Origin: Bacillus suaedaesalsae
GTDB lineage: Bacteria > Bacillota > Bacilli > Bacillales > SA4
Assembly: GCF_016890225.1 (NCBI RefSeq)
Contig: NZ_JAFELM010000030.1
Location: 62,001-126,000, forward strand
DNA length: 64,000 nucleotides
Direction of reading: 5' to 3'
Notes under the pieces: generated by a model
Seen by the model: only the letters and a program-made list of their open reading frames with translations
The model's database searches: none
What the model was told of the DNA's origin: nothing
In this document: piece by piece, positions 35,262 through 43,886 of the stretch
How the letters are laid out: the number at the start of each line of letters is the position of its first letter
Position numbering within the stretch: position 1 is the first letter of the stretch
Translations under genes and position numbers: made by a program

Positions 35262-35474
35262 TGTAATCATCCTTCTTCTATATTCTTTTTTCATTCCCCA
35301 TTCTTCTTTTAGGTTGTGAAGATTTTTCCGTTTTATGACAATACAACAATACCAATATAAGGAATTTCTTTATATTTCAAGGAAAGCAGAACAAAGTATA
35401 TTTTTCCCCTATGAATTTGGAATATTAACTCGGAAAATAACAAAGATTACGAAAGAAAAAGGAGGTTTTTACAA

Positions 35475-35597
35475 GTGAAGAAAAACAATACATCTCAACC
35501 CGAAGATACAGGAAAGCTAACGAACTTTCATTATGGTTCAGAGAAGGATAAGAGAACTGAGATGGCCCGTACAAATACTGGAGAAAAGAAACTTTAA
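35475..35597 (+). CDS. Small basic protein, 40 aa
   Basis: GTG start with AAAGGAGG upstream. Sequence MKKNNTSQPEDTGKLTNFHY then a charged, disordered-looking tail ending GEKKL. Polar, without hydrophobic core, reminiscent of minor small acid-soluble spore proteins but not clearly one of the named families. It precedes the amino acid permease gene by 30 bp. Confidence 0.55.
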   Translation: MKKNNTSQPEDTGKLTNFHYGSEKDKRTEMARTNTGEKKL

Positions 35598-35627
35598 TAA
35601 TTGGGATAAATTTAAAGGAGGAGCATC

Positions 35628-36992
35628 ATGAGTCAGCCAAGCTGCAGCCAACCAACTGGTAATCAAGGTGGAAAAGAAAAGGGAGATTTAGCTTGGTGGC
35701 AATTATCTTTAATTGGCATTGGATGTACAATAGGGACAGGTTATTTTCTTGGTTCTAGTATAGGAATTAAAATTACGGGACCATCCATTGTCATATCATT
35801 CATTCTTGCATCATTGGGAACTTATGTTGTCTTCCACTTCCTCGCTCAAATGACGGCTGAAGATCCTCAGGAAGGATCCTTTTGTTATTACGCTGGCAAA
35901 GCATTTGGTCGCTGGGCAGGCTTTGGATGTGGATGGAATTATTGGAGTTCAAAGATTTTGATTATGGGAAGTCAATTAACTGCTTTATCGATTCTATCGA
36001 GATTTTGGTTTCCAAAAGTCCCGTTATGGATATTTGCAGCTATCTATGCCATATTATCAATATTTGTTGTCATACTAGGCACAAAAGGTTTTGATAAAGT
36101 TGAGAATATACTGGCAGTTACAAAAACAGCTGCGATATTAATGTTCATTATTTTAGCTGGGGCAGCTTTGTTAGGCTGGATACCAGGTGGTCCTGATAAT
36201 CAACCAGGTATTCCTACAACAGTTGATAAAATTTTCCCAGAAGGGTATCGGGCATTTTGGTCCTCTCTCATTTACGCCTTTTATGCCTATGGTGGTATTG
36301 AAACAATTGGATTAATGTCAATGCAGTTGAAAAATCAAGAGGATGCACCAAAATCTGGGCAAGTGATGCTCATTGTATTGACGATCATTTATGTTATTTC
36401 AATGGTACTAGCAATAAGCATGGTTTCTTATGATGCAATAAGCGAGAAAGAAAGTCCCTTTGTCACTGCTCTTAAAGAATACAAATTGTCCTTTTTCCCA
36501 CATGTATTCAATGCCGCCATCATCACAGCTGGATTTTCAACGATGACGGCTTCATTATTCGCTGTAACAAACTTACTAGTCACATTAGCAAAGAGTAAAG
36601 ATGCACCAGCTCTTTTTGAGAAGAAACTAAAATGGAAAGAACTTCCTCTTGCATCATTAGGTTTGGCAACTCTTGGTCTTGCAGGTTCGATCATTGCTGC
36701 CTTACTTCTTCCCGGCAAACTATACGAATACATCACAACTGCTGCTGGAATTTTACAAATGTATAATTGGGGATTTATTATCCTTTCTTCTATGAAAATA
36801 CTTGAGATGCATATAAAGGACAAGTCTGTCTCTATTTTCGGTCTACTTTTGTTAGTGGCAGCCGTAACAGGTGTTATATTTGAAAAGAGTATTCGGATGG
36901 GTTTCTTTTTAAGTATCTTACTTGTTGCCATTATAGGCATTGTCACCTTCATTATGACAAGAGTTTGGAAAAAAGAATTAAAGCATACGTAA
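35628..36992 (+). CDS. APC family amino acid permease
   Basis: 454 residues, twelve helices. The APC entry motif WWQLSLIGIGCTIGTGYFLG lies at about residues 24-43 and the loop with YAYGGIETIGL near 220. Similar in arrangement to B. subtilis YtnA/AapA-type permeases. AAAGGAGGAGCATC precedes ATG. Substrate amino acid unknown; asnA follows downstream on the same strand after a terminator. Confidence 0.88.
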   Translation: MSQPSCSQPTGNQGGKEKGDLAWWQLSLIGIGCTIGTGYFLGSSIGIKITGPSIVISFILASLGTYVVFHFLAQMTAEDPQEGSFCYYAGKAFGRWAGFGCGWNYWSSKILIMGSQLTALSILSRFWFPKVPLWIFAAIYAILSIFVVILGTKGFDKVENILAVTKTAAILMFIILAGAALLGWIPGGPDNQPGIPTTVDKIFPEGYRAFWSSLIYAFYAYGGIETIGLMSMQLKNQEDAPKSGQVMLIVLTIIYVISMVLAISMVSYDAISEKESPFVTALKEYKLSFFPHVFNAAIITAGFSTMTASLFAVTNLLVTLAKSKDAPALFEKKLKWKELPLASLGLATLGLAGSIIAALLLPGKLYEYITTAAGILQMYNWGFIILSSMKILEMHIKDKSVSIFGLLLLVAAVTGVIFEKSIRMGFFLSILLVAIIGIVTFIMTRVWKKELKHT

Positions 36993-36999
36993 TCCCTTT

Positions 37000-37026
37000 A
37001 AGCGGTTAGGATCCTAATCGCTTTTT
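37000..37026 (+). terminator. Terminator of permease gene
   Basis: AAGCGGTTAGGATCCTAATCGCTTTTT, near-perfect stem plus T-run. Confidence 0.88.
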
Positions 37027-37084
37027 ATGATGGCTGCCCTTTCCCATTACCTCTTCTTTATGTGGGATGTATTCTTTATTACCT

Positions 37085-37268
37085 GGCTCTGTTAAAGTAG
37101 AGTGTTGAATTTTAATTATATGTTGATTGTAGTGGAAGGTGCGAGACTCCTGCGGGAGCAGCTCAGGCAGGTGAGATCCCACAGGAGCTTAGCGACGAGG
37201 AGGCTCACCGCCCGCCCGTGGAAAGCGAGTGCCTTCCACGGAGATCAACATTATTGTTTAACAGAGCC
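37085..37268. repeat. MITE-like repeat family A, copy 2
   Basis: 184 bp with perfect 12-bp inverted ends GGCTCTGTTAAA / TTTAACAGAGCC, a stem GTGGAAGGTGC / GTGCCTTCCAC region and the core blocks GACTCCTGCGGGA, GAGATCCCACAGG, GAGGAGGCTCACC, GTGGAAAGCGAG. TATTAC occurs on both flanks (two bases outside the left end), a possible target duplication. Confidence 0.9.
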
Positions 37269-37415
37269 TATTACATAAGAAATTGATTCACTTGACTTTA
37301 ATCAAAATTTTCAGTCAACAACCCATGCCCTTCTACATAAAATGGAAACTAGTTTCAATAAACTCATGTAAAAAAGATTGGAATGTTTTTTCCAAAAACG
37401 GGAGGGCAACAAAGA

Positions 37416-38429
37416 ATGGCAAAAGTGAATACACAATATCGAGAATATGTATCCTTTTTGAACCTTTTAGAAACAGAAATTGCAATGAAGAAATTAAAGG
37501 AGCACTTTGAAAAGGAATTAGAAAATAATTTAAATGTAATTAAAGTTTCTGCACCTTTAATAGTTAAAGACGGAAATGGAATCAATGATAATTTAAATGG
37601 GGTTGAACGAATTGTTTCATTCAATGCAGCCCAAATTAAACATAACAATATTGAGATTGTCCAATCCTTAGCAAAGTGGAAAAGAACTGCCTTGTTAAAG
37701 TATGGCTTTAAAAGTGACGAAGGACTTTATACAAATATGAATGCAATTAGAAGAGATGAAGAGTTAGATGAGCTTCATTCTATTTATGTAGATCAATGGG
37801 ATTGGGAAAAAGTAATTGAGCAGGAGGAAAGAAATTTAGAAAAATTAAAAAGTGAAGTTAAGAAAATTTATAGCGCAATAAAAAGTACAGAAGAGTTCAT
37901 TGAAGCTGAATATCCGAATATAAAGGCATCTCTTCCGAACAATATTGGCTTTATTACCACTTTCCAACTTGAAGAAATGTATCCAGACTTAACACCAAAA
38001 GAAAGAGAAAATGAAATTGCTAAAATTTACGGAGCTGTATTTATTATGCAGATTGGTTGTATCCTACCTTCTGGTAAAAAGCATGATGGACGCTCTCCTG
38101 ATTATGATGATTGGATGCTAAACGGAGATATTGTTCTTTGGTCCGAAGTACTTGAGAGAGCATTTGAGGTATCATCGATGGGTATCCGTGTAGACAAAGA
38201 TTCACTTGTTAAACAATTACTATTAGAAAACTGTGAGGATCGACTGAAACTCGAGTATCATCAATCCATCTTCTCTGAGAAATTACCACTCTCTATCGGT
38301 GGTGGCATTGGACAATCAAGACTATGTATGTTCCTACTAAAGAAACTACACATTGGTGAAGTTCAAGCATCTGTATGGAATGAAGAAGTGATAAGTGATT
38401 GTAAGAGAAAAAACATTCAACTTTTATGA
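37416..38429 (+). CDS. asnA: Aspartate-ammonia ligase AsnA
   Basis: 337 residues, class II aminoacyl-tRNA-synthetase-like fold. Typical AsnA segments: APLIVKDGNGINDNLNGVER (residues about 44-63), VDQWDWEK, and the C-terminal ATP motif IGGGIGQSRLCMFLL. It makes asparagine from aspartate and ammonia. ATG 37416 with GGGAGG upstream is chosen over 37383. No T-box is visible upstream; the promoter region is only about 145 bp after the repeat element. Confidence 0.95.
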   Translation: MAKVNTQYREYVSFLNLLETEIAMKKLKEHFEKELENNLNVIKVSAPLIVKDGNGINDNLNGVERIVSFNAAQIKHNNIEIVQSLAKWKRTALLKYGFKSDEGLYTNMNAIRRDEELDELHSIYVDQWDWEKVIEQEERNLEKLKSEVKKIYSAIKSTEEFIEAEYPNIKASLPNNIGFITTFQLEEMYPDLTPKERENEIAKIYGAVFIMQIGCILPSGKKHDGRSPDYDDWMLNGDIVLWSEVLERAFEVSSMGIRVDKDSLVKQLLLENCEDRLKLEYHQSIFSEKLPLSIGGGIGQSRLCMFLLKKLHIGEVQASVWNEEVISDCKRKNIQLL

Positions 38430-38438
38430 TAAAAATAT

Positions 38439-38465
38439 CCCCCGGTATAAGTAGAAACCGGGGGG
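38439..38465 (+). terminator. Terminator of asnA
   Basis: CCCCCGGT / ACCGGGGG stem followed by GTT; acts between convergent asnA and cupin genes. Confidence 0.75.
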
Positions 38466-38469
38466 TTCA

Positions 38470-38820
38470 CTATAACCTTCCCATTATCGAAGCATTTAAG
38501 TTTTCTGATTCAATAACAATTGCTATCATATTCGTTTCACTACCTGCTTCATGGCTCTCACCTTTATGCCATAACGCCGCTTCTCCAGCTCTAATAGGTA
38601 GCTTTTCTCCGTTTGCACCACTTACCCACCCTTCTCCTTCAACGACAACAAAAAGTTGCGGTGTAACCGCATCATGTCTACCTACAAAATCATTTTGATC
38701 AAAATACATACATCCAATATGGAAGTTACCCTCACCTTGACTAATTCTAGACATTACAAAATTTGATCCAAATGCACCAATTTCCTTGCCAACCTCTTTT
38801 GAAAATTTATATAGTTCCAC
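38470..38820 (-). CDS. Cupin domain protein
   Basis: 116 residues with a single cupin barrel: GRHDAVTPQLFVVVEGEGWV (motif 1, the usual His-x-His reduced to one His) and IRAGEAALWHKGESHEAGSE (motif 2). GTG 38820 follows GAGGTGAAGAC; a longer upstream reading shows no ribosome site. Probably a small sensing or metal-binding protein. Confidence 0.82.
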   Translation of the reverse strand: MELYKFSKEVGKEIGAFGSNFVMSRISQGEGNFHIGCMYFDQNDFVGRHDAVTPQLFVVVEGEGWVSGANGEKLPIRAGEAALWHKGESHEAGSETNMIAIVIESENLNASIMGRL

Positions 38821-39001
38821 CGTCTTCACCTCAATATATATAGTAAACACAGTATAACTTGATATTTTTGAAACTAACAGTCTACTAATTGTATACATAT
38901 AATGGTAAAATATTAATAAGGGGGAACTATCCTAGAAGTAGATCCCACTCTTTGTTATAAGTTTAATCATCAACGTATTAGTTATGTAATAACGCAAATA
39001 C

Positions 39002-39023
39002 ACCACAGTGTATACACTGTGGT
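39002..39023. terminator. Perfect palindrome, terminator of small basic gene
   Basis: ACCACAGTGTATACACTGTG-GT, 22-bp perfect palindrome; downstream of the small gene on the minus strand. The T-run is weak. Confidence 0.5.
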
Positions 39024-39032
39024 AGAAAAAAC

Positions 39033-39137
39033 TTATGAATTTCTTTTTTTACGTCCACAGCCGCAGCCTCTTTTTTTCTTTTTCACGACTTTGTCTGTGT
39101 TTTGTTGTTTACTCTTTTCGGAGGTGTTTTTCTTCAT
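39033..39137 (-). CDS. Small basic Cys-containing protein, 34 aa
   Basis: MKKNTSEKSKQQ start and KKKKRGCGCGRKKRNS end. ATG 39137 is preceded by AGGAGGGAGATAAAA. Very basic with a Cys-Gly-Cys-Gly motif; possibly a spore or nucleic-acid-binding peptide. Family not recognised. Confidence 0.65.
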   Translation of the reverse strand: MKKNTSEKSKQQNTDKVVKKKKRGCGCGRKKRNS

Positions 39138-39232
39138 TTTTATCTCCCTCCTATCATCTAAATTCACGTAATATATACTATGAAAGTAAACCTTCATTCG
39201 TTCTCGTCCATAAAAAAAGAGGCGATAACACA

Positions 39233-39586
39233 TTACTCATTATCTATAATTCTTAAAACGATTGTCTCAATAATAGAAGCAGCTCCTGCAATCGCTAAAA
39301 TGATCATGACCGTCTCCATTACAGTCGGCCAAATACTCCATCCTCCATACAAGATTGCCGATGACCATATGCCCGTACACCAATAACAGCTAATAAGCTC
39401 CCCAAACCATTTCCTCAAACCATTCCCTTTAATAACTAAATAAGTATTCGTCATACCGTCCTCATCTGTTTCAACAACTTCTTCATGAAATGGACGTCTA
39501 ATGATTGAGGTAATTTCATCAAAGACAATTAATCTTGTTAAACGAAAGCTTGCTAAACAAAACATGATAAAAAGTAGTAGAGACAC
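39233..39586 (-). CDS. DUF1360 family membrane protein
   Basis: 117 residues with helices at both ends and the conserved centre ELISCYWCTGIWSSAILYG, the DUF1360 signature. Family members are common in spore formers (B. subtilis YngL-like); function unknown. The gene start lies in AGGTGTC context. Confidence 0.85.
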   Translation of the reverse strand: MSLLLFIMFCLASFRLTRLIVFDEITSIIRRPFHEEVVETDEDGMTNTYLVIKGNGLRKWFGELISCYWCTGIWSSAILYGGWSIWPTVMETVMIILAIAGAASIIETIVLRIIDNE

Positions 39587-39771
39587 CTTTCACTCACACT
39601 CCTTACTCTTCTTGGAGTAATAAGAAATTTTACTTTACTAACGTATTCGTCTCGTACAGGTACGGTTACAACTATAAAGGCGATTTTCTAAAAATGAGCT
39701 TCTTTTCGATTAACTTTCCTCCTAGCATCTCATATGTCTAGGAGCTGCAACCGAAAAAAATCACAAAAAAA

Positions 39772-40107
39772 GAGGTTGGGACAAAACTAAAACACGATAC
39801 TCTAAAGACGAACAATTTCAAATTAGATAGCCTTTAATACAGCTGTTAATTTCCGTGCAAGACTTCGCTTTCCGCGGGGTGTTGGTGAGCCTCCTCAGTC
39901 GTTCCTCCCTGCGGGGTCTCACCTAACTCGCTTCTCCCGCAGGAGTCTTCGTCTTGCACTCCAATTAACAGCTAGAACATACCTTAAAACAAAACGTAGT
40001 CTCTAAAAAAATAAATAAAAAAATCCGAACTCATTCAAATCCTATTAAACGAATTTGAGATGATTGTTCGGATTTATCTTCGCCGAAAATACTTTTGACC
40101 CAGCCTC
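39772..40107. repeat. Composite repeat family B, complete copy
   Basis: 336-bp element with 15-bp inverted ends GAGGTTGGGACAAAA / TTTTGACCCAGCCTC (13 of 15 match). Inside are a stem-loop with TCCGAAC/GTTCGGA arms (40023-40075) and a 130-bp GC-rich core (39842-39973) bounded by AGCTGTTAAT / ATTAACAGCT. The right end runs into the stop codon of the adjacent protease-like gene. It fills most of 39587-40105; the rest of that stretch shows nothing. Confidence 0.88.
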
Positions 40108-41062
40108 AAACTCCAGTTTCCGATACATGACTCTGTTCATTCTCTTTGTTTAAGGTTATCGTTTTATCTCCGGTATTAAATAAGTATTTCTCTAAGAAAA
40201 ATACGGTGACAAACGTAACAAGCATGATGAAATAAAAAATCACATGTGCACCTTCAACATATAACCAAGATATACTTGTGAGTACATTGTGCAGGGCATG
40301 AATTAAAATGAGCATCCATAAACTTCTAGTCCATAATAATAGTATTCCAAGCACAAGACCAAAGTTTGTATAATATACAACCGTGCCAATAAAAACATCA
40401 AGTGTTTGATCATTTGATAATGTGTGGCCCATTCCAAACATAAAGGAACTTATGAATAACCCAAATAACCAGAAAAACCAGGTTTGATTTTTTTCCCATC
40501 TACTTGGATACAACATTTTCATAAATGCTACAACTAAAAGGATATAGGCTAACCTAGAGACTTCCTCAAAACCTGCTAACATATCTGTGAAAAATGAATA
40601 TCCATCTGAATCAAGCCAGCCTAAAAAGGATATTCCTTCTTCCCCTTCCACAGATCCATTATAATCGTCATTAAACCCACTAGAGTATGAATAATTCTGT
40701 GTATACTCTGTGACTCCCTCTTCATAATCTTGATGAAAGTCCTGAAGATATTGATTACTAAATAAGTCGATCATAAACGTAACAGTGCTGAATATAACAA
40801 AAACTTTTACAAATAGGAAAATAGATTGTTTGGTTGTTCGTTTTGGTATTGATTCATCTAGCAGTATTGGGTGCAAGCGTGCTGCCACAAAAATAGAAGC
40901 AATCATAATAAAATTGTATAAATCAGCAAAAAAATAGCTATGCCGCGATCCAAACAATACAAGCTCTGCTCCAACAGTGACGAGGAGTAAAAGCAATATA
41001 TATTTCTTTGATAATGTTTCAAGCTTAACGTTTTGTATCACCTTATCTCCCCATTCACTCAT
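40106..41062 (-). CDS. CPBP/PrsW-like intramembrane protease candidate
   Basis: 318 residues, about eight helices. Motifs in order: EEVSR at 166-170, FGMGH (Phe209-His213) and HALHN (His255-Asn259), which match the E-E, F-x-x-x-H and H-x-x-x-N motifs of CPBP glutamic intramembrane proteases. The first motif is one residue shorter (EExxR) than the usual EExxxR and near PrsW EExxK. The stop TGA is supplied by the end of a repeat element, so the natural C-terminus may have been altered. Overlaps the upstream exported-protein gene by 8 bp. Confidence 0.75.
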   Translation of the reverse strand: MSEWGDKVIQNVKLETLSKKYILLLLLVTVGAELVLFGSRHSYFFADLYNFIMIASIFVAARLHPILLDESIPKRTTKQSIFLFVKVFVIFSTVTFMIDLFSNQYLQDFHQDYEEGVTEYTQNYSYSSGFNDDYNGSVEGEEGISFLGWLDSDGYSFFTDMLAGFEEVSRLAYILLVVAFMKMLYPSRWEKNQTWFFWLFGLFISSFMFGMGHTLSNDQTLDVFIGTVVYYTNFGLVLGILLLWTRSLWMLILIHALHNVLTSISWLYVEGAHVIFYFIMLVTFVTVFFLEKYLFNTGDKTITLNKENEQSHVSETGV

Positions 41063-41912
41063 ATAAATATTGATAATGATACTCTAAATCTTGCACCACT
41101 TTCGGTGTGAAGTTCTCCTCCATTTGTATAATCCTTTGCTCCCATTCTGTTTGTAAGGCAATGAAAGACTTCCCATAAACCTGTTCAACATCTTTTGATA
41201 TATTTGTAGATTCATATAAATCCACAAACGTATCAATTCCATACTCTTCAATTAAATAATGAGAGAATGAAGCAATTTTCCAATAATGTGCCTCAGCTTT
41301 TGGATATTCACGAGAAGGACCATGATTGTTTAAAACGGAACTTTTAAACAATATTGGAGAGAGTAGACCTTCAAACTGTAACGTCTGTTGTTTATTTTTG
41401 TGTAAAACCCACATTTCATTTGGATCAAAAATCTCTCCTTTATGAGGGGAGTAATATAAATATTGTCCTAGACCTATCGTTGTGAATGGTGCTACATCTT
41501 CATTTTGAGGAAATAAAGAGTAAAGCATCATCTCTTCAAAATTCCATTCTTCTAACCAAATCGTATCAGGATCAAAAATGACTGAACTATAATAAGAAGG
41601 TACTATTTTACTGTCTTCATTAGACGAAATTAGACTAATAGCTACATTGCTCTTCGGTATAAGTTTCCCCTTAGTCACCTCAAGTACCGATTTTGTTGCT
41701 ATCTCAACTTCATTACGTACCTCTTCCACAAGGTTGGCTGGATAGTCTCCGAAATTTTTGATCGTAATGGTTATATCATTAACGATTAACGTACTTTCTG
41801 TCTCTTCCTTTGTGACAACTTCCCCGAAACCATGAATAAGAAAAATTCCAGTCCCATTTATCATCAATACAAAAATCAGTATACTAAAAATCCATTTCCA
41901 CCTATCTCTCAA
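41055..41912 (-). CDS. Exported protein of unknown function
   Basis: 285 residues with an uncleaved or cleavable N-terminal helix (WIFSILIFVLMINGTGIFLI) and an extracytoplasmic domain. The C-terminal part (FSHYLIEEYGIDTFVDLYES) resembles the end of MA-type peptidases, but no HExxH is present, so it is likely non-catalytic. It overlaps the protease-like gene by 8 bp, making a two-gene unit. Confidence 0.7.
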   Translation of the reverse strand: MRDRWKWIFSILIFVLMINGTGIFLIHGFGEVVTKEETESTLIVNDITITIKNFGDYPANLVEEVRNEVEIATKSVLEVTKGKLIPKSNVAISLISSNEDSKIVPSYYSSVIFDPDTIWLEEWNFEEMMLYSLFPQNEDVAPFTTIGLGQYLYYSPHKGEIFDPNEMWVLHKNKQQTLQFEGLLSPILFKSSVLNNHGPSREYPKAEAHYWKIASFSHYLIEEYGIDTFVDLYESTNISKDVEQVYGKSFIALQTEWEQRIIQMEENFTPKVVQDLEYHYQYLYE

Positions 41913-42054
41913 TCATTCCCTCTCCTAACTAAAAAACATCATACTAGATGGTATTCATTATAATATATTTTTACTATCTGCTGACGAAAAAAAAGAGGAA
42001 TAATTAACGAACTCCTACGCAAACTATAGCTATAACTTATTAGGAGGAGAACAA

Positions 42055-42171
42055 ATGAAAAAATTACTTTATATATTATTAGCAGCTTTTTTAATGACTT
42101 CAGTAGTAGCATGTGATGATGCACCTGGTGAAGATGAAGTCGGTGATGGTGAAATTCAAGACGAGGAATAA
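42055..42171 (+). CDS. Small acidic lipoprotein, 38 aa
   Basis: MKKLLYILLAAFLMTSVVAC is a complete lipoprotein signal with lipobox VVAC; the mature part is only an acidic tail of about 19 residues (DDAPGEDEVGDGEIQ). AGGAGGAG precedes ATG and a strong terminator follows, so it is a real gene. Function unknown. Confidence 0.82.
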   Translation: MKKLLYILLAAFLMTSVVACDDAPGEDEVGDGEIQDEE

Positions 42172-42176
42172 AAAGT

Positions 42177-42206
42177 AGGGAATGCCTTATAAATGAGGCA
42201 TTCCCT
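42177..42206. terminator. Terminator between lipoprotein and DUF421 genes
   Basis: AGGGAATGCCT / AGGCATTCCCT perfect stem with TTTTT on the plus strand; serves both convergent genes. Confidence 0.88.
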
Positions 42207-42208
42207 TT

Positions 42209-42913
42209 TTAGTGTAAAACGTCATGTCGTTTATCTATGTATAATGATCCATCTTGTTGAATTTTCGCATAAAACACTTCTGAAATCGATTCGATACCTT
42301 GTTCAGAAAGCCTTTGTATGACCCATTCTTCATTAAGATTTAACTTTTGTAGATTTTGTTTAGAAAACTGCCCATCTTCGATTACTGATGTTGGTATTGG
42401 TATTTGTTTTTGCTTTTCAACGGTTCCTTTTAAATCCCCTTGAGTCATTGGCTGCTTTTCATCCTTCTTTAATACCGAAAGCTTTCCGTCTGTCTCAAAT
42501 ATTGCATAGTTCACTTCTGCTAGTGAAAAGATACTTTTCTCTCGAAGCATCGCATTTAGAGTATTAACATCTAATCGTGTTTTCTTCATTTGTTTCTCCA
42601 AAATTTGCCCTTCTTTAATGACAATAACAGGTTGACCTTCTATTAAATCTCTTGCCTTTTTCGATTTAAGATCGATAAACTCCATTACCAATGTAAAAAT
42701 TGTCCACCCTACTAACGCAATTACACCGTTACTCTTACTAAGATTCTGATTAATAACAAGCGAACCCCCAATTGTCCCGATGGTAATAGCAGATACAAAA
42801 TTAAAAAAAGTATTCTGGCTAATTTCTTGTCTACCCATTATTCTTGTTAGAGTTAATAAAACAAGGAATGAAAGTGTCATTCGAAGTAATAGTTCAGTAA
42901 CATTCATTTGCAT
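42209..42913 (-). CDS. DUF421 (YetF-like) membrane protein
   Basis: 234 residues with three N-terminal helices (LLLRMTLSFLVLLTLTRIMG first) and the DUF421 domain (ARDLIEGQPVIVIKEGQI; SIFSLAEVNYAIFETDGKLS). Paralogue of 31392-32066. Family members influence spore properties and germination in Bacilli. Confidence 0.9.
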   Translation of the reverse strand: MQMNVTELLLRMTLSFLVLLTLTRIMGRQEISQNTFFNFVSAITIGTIGGSLVINQNLSKSNGVIALVGWTIFTLVMEFIDLKSKKARDLIEGQPVIVIKEGQILEKQMKKTRLDVNTLNAMLREKSIFSLAEVNYAIFETDGKLSVLKKDEKQPMTQGDLKGTVEKQKQIPIPTSVIEDGQFSKQNLQKLNLNEEWVIQRLSEQGIESISEVFYAKIQQDGSLYIDKRHDVLH

Positions 42914-43023
42914 ACCTCCCTATACGTATTATCCCAATTACTGGTATAAATATAATTCGTTAGTCGAATAATTTATCCGTCATTTGGAAAAATACACAAG
43001 AATTACATTAGGAGGTGCGTCAT

Positions 43024-43845
43024 TTGTTTTTTCATGTAAAAGAAACACAGTACAGAGCAAAGCCAAGCAAACCTGATCCTGTCTATGCGAAGAAATTACA
43101 AGAAGTATTAGGTGGCCAATTTGGAGAAATCTCAGTAATGATGCAGTATTTATTTCAAGGTTGGAACTGTCGAGCTGAACAAAAGTATCGTGATATGCTT
43201 CTTGATATCGGTACAGAAGAAATTTCACATGTAGAAATGTTAGCAACTATGATTGCACAGTTACTAGATAAAGCACCTGTTGAAGAACAAGAGCAAGCTA
43301 CAAAAGATCCTATTATTGCAAGTGTGATGGGTGGCATGAATCCTCAGCACGCAATCGTAAACGGATTAGGTGCAAGTCCGAACGATAGCGTAGGTTACCC
43401 TTGGAATGCTCGATATACAATTGCAAGTGGAAATTTATTAGCAGATTTTAGAGCGAATTTAAATGCAGAATCCCAAGGAAGACTTCAAGTTGTCCGTTTA
43501 TATGAAATGACAGACGATCCTGGAGTTCGTGATATGCTTTCATTCTTAATTGCCAGAGATACCATGCACCAAAATCAGTGGATTGCTGCCATTGCAGAGT
43601 TAGAGGAAAAAGAAGGAGTAATCGTTCCTAGTACCTTTAATCGTGAATATGAATTAACAGATGTTGCGAATAAATTCATGAGTTGCTCTGAAGGTACAGA
43701 AAGCAAATCAGGAAGATGGGCTTCTGGACCAACTCCTGATGGAAAATCTCAGTTTGATTATGTGGCAAACCCAGTTGCAACAGGACAAGCCCCAATGTTG
43801 CAACCAGCTCCAGGATATATTCACGGAACACCACCTTTTAAGTAA
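43024..43845 (+). CDS. Manganese catalase
   Basis: 273 residues beginning at TTG after AGGAGGTGCGTCA; this gives the family start M-FFHVKETQYRAKP. Dinuclear Mn ligands sit in GEISVMMQYLFQGWNC, TEEISHVEMLATMI and the second helix pair (LYEMTDDPGVRDMLSFLIARDTMHQ region, Glu/His). The C-terminal tail wraps the neighbour subunit. Breaks down hydrogen peroxide; in spore formers such proteins are often coat components. Confidence 0.93.
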   Translation: MFFHVKETQYRAKPSKPDPVYAKKLQEVLGGQFGEISVMMQYLFQGWNCRAEQKYRDMLLDIGTEEISHVEMLATMIAQLLDKAPVEEQEQATKDPIIASVMGGMNPQHAIVNGLGASPNDSVGYPWNARYTIASGNLLADFRANLNAESQGRLQVVRLYEMTDDPGVRDMLSFLIARDTMHQNQWIAAIAELEEKEGVIVPSTFNREYELTDVANKFMSCSEGTESKSGRWASGPTPDGKSQFDYVANPVATGQAPMLQPAPGYIHGTPPFK

Positions 43846-43851
43846 AATAAT

Positions 43852-43884
43852 ACGACTCTTCTCATTTGAAAAGAGTCGTTTTTA
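43852..43884. terminator. Terminator of Mn catalase gene
   Basis: ACGACTCTT / AAGAGTCGT stem followed by TTTTT. Confidence 0.85.
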
Positions 43885-43886
43885 GG

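Noticed and set aside
37085-37268. Complete insertion sequence
   Set aside because: No transposase reading frame; the 184-bp unit can only be non-autonomous.
37269-37415. Possible T-box leader for asnA
   Set aside because: No AGAGAG, specifier loop, GGTGG core or terminator can be found upstream of asnA.
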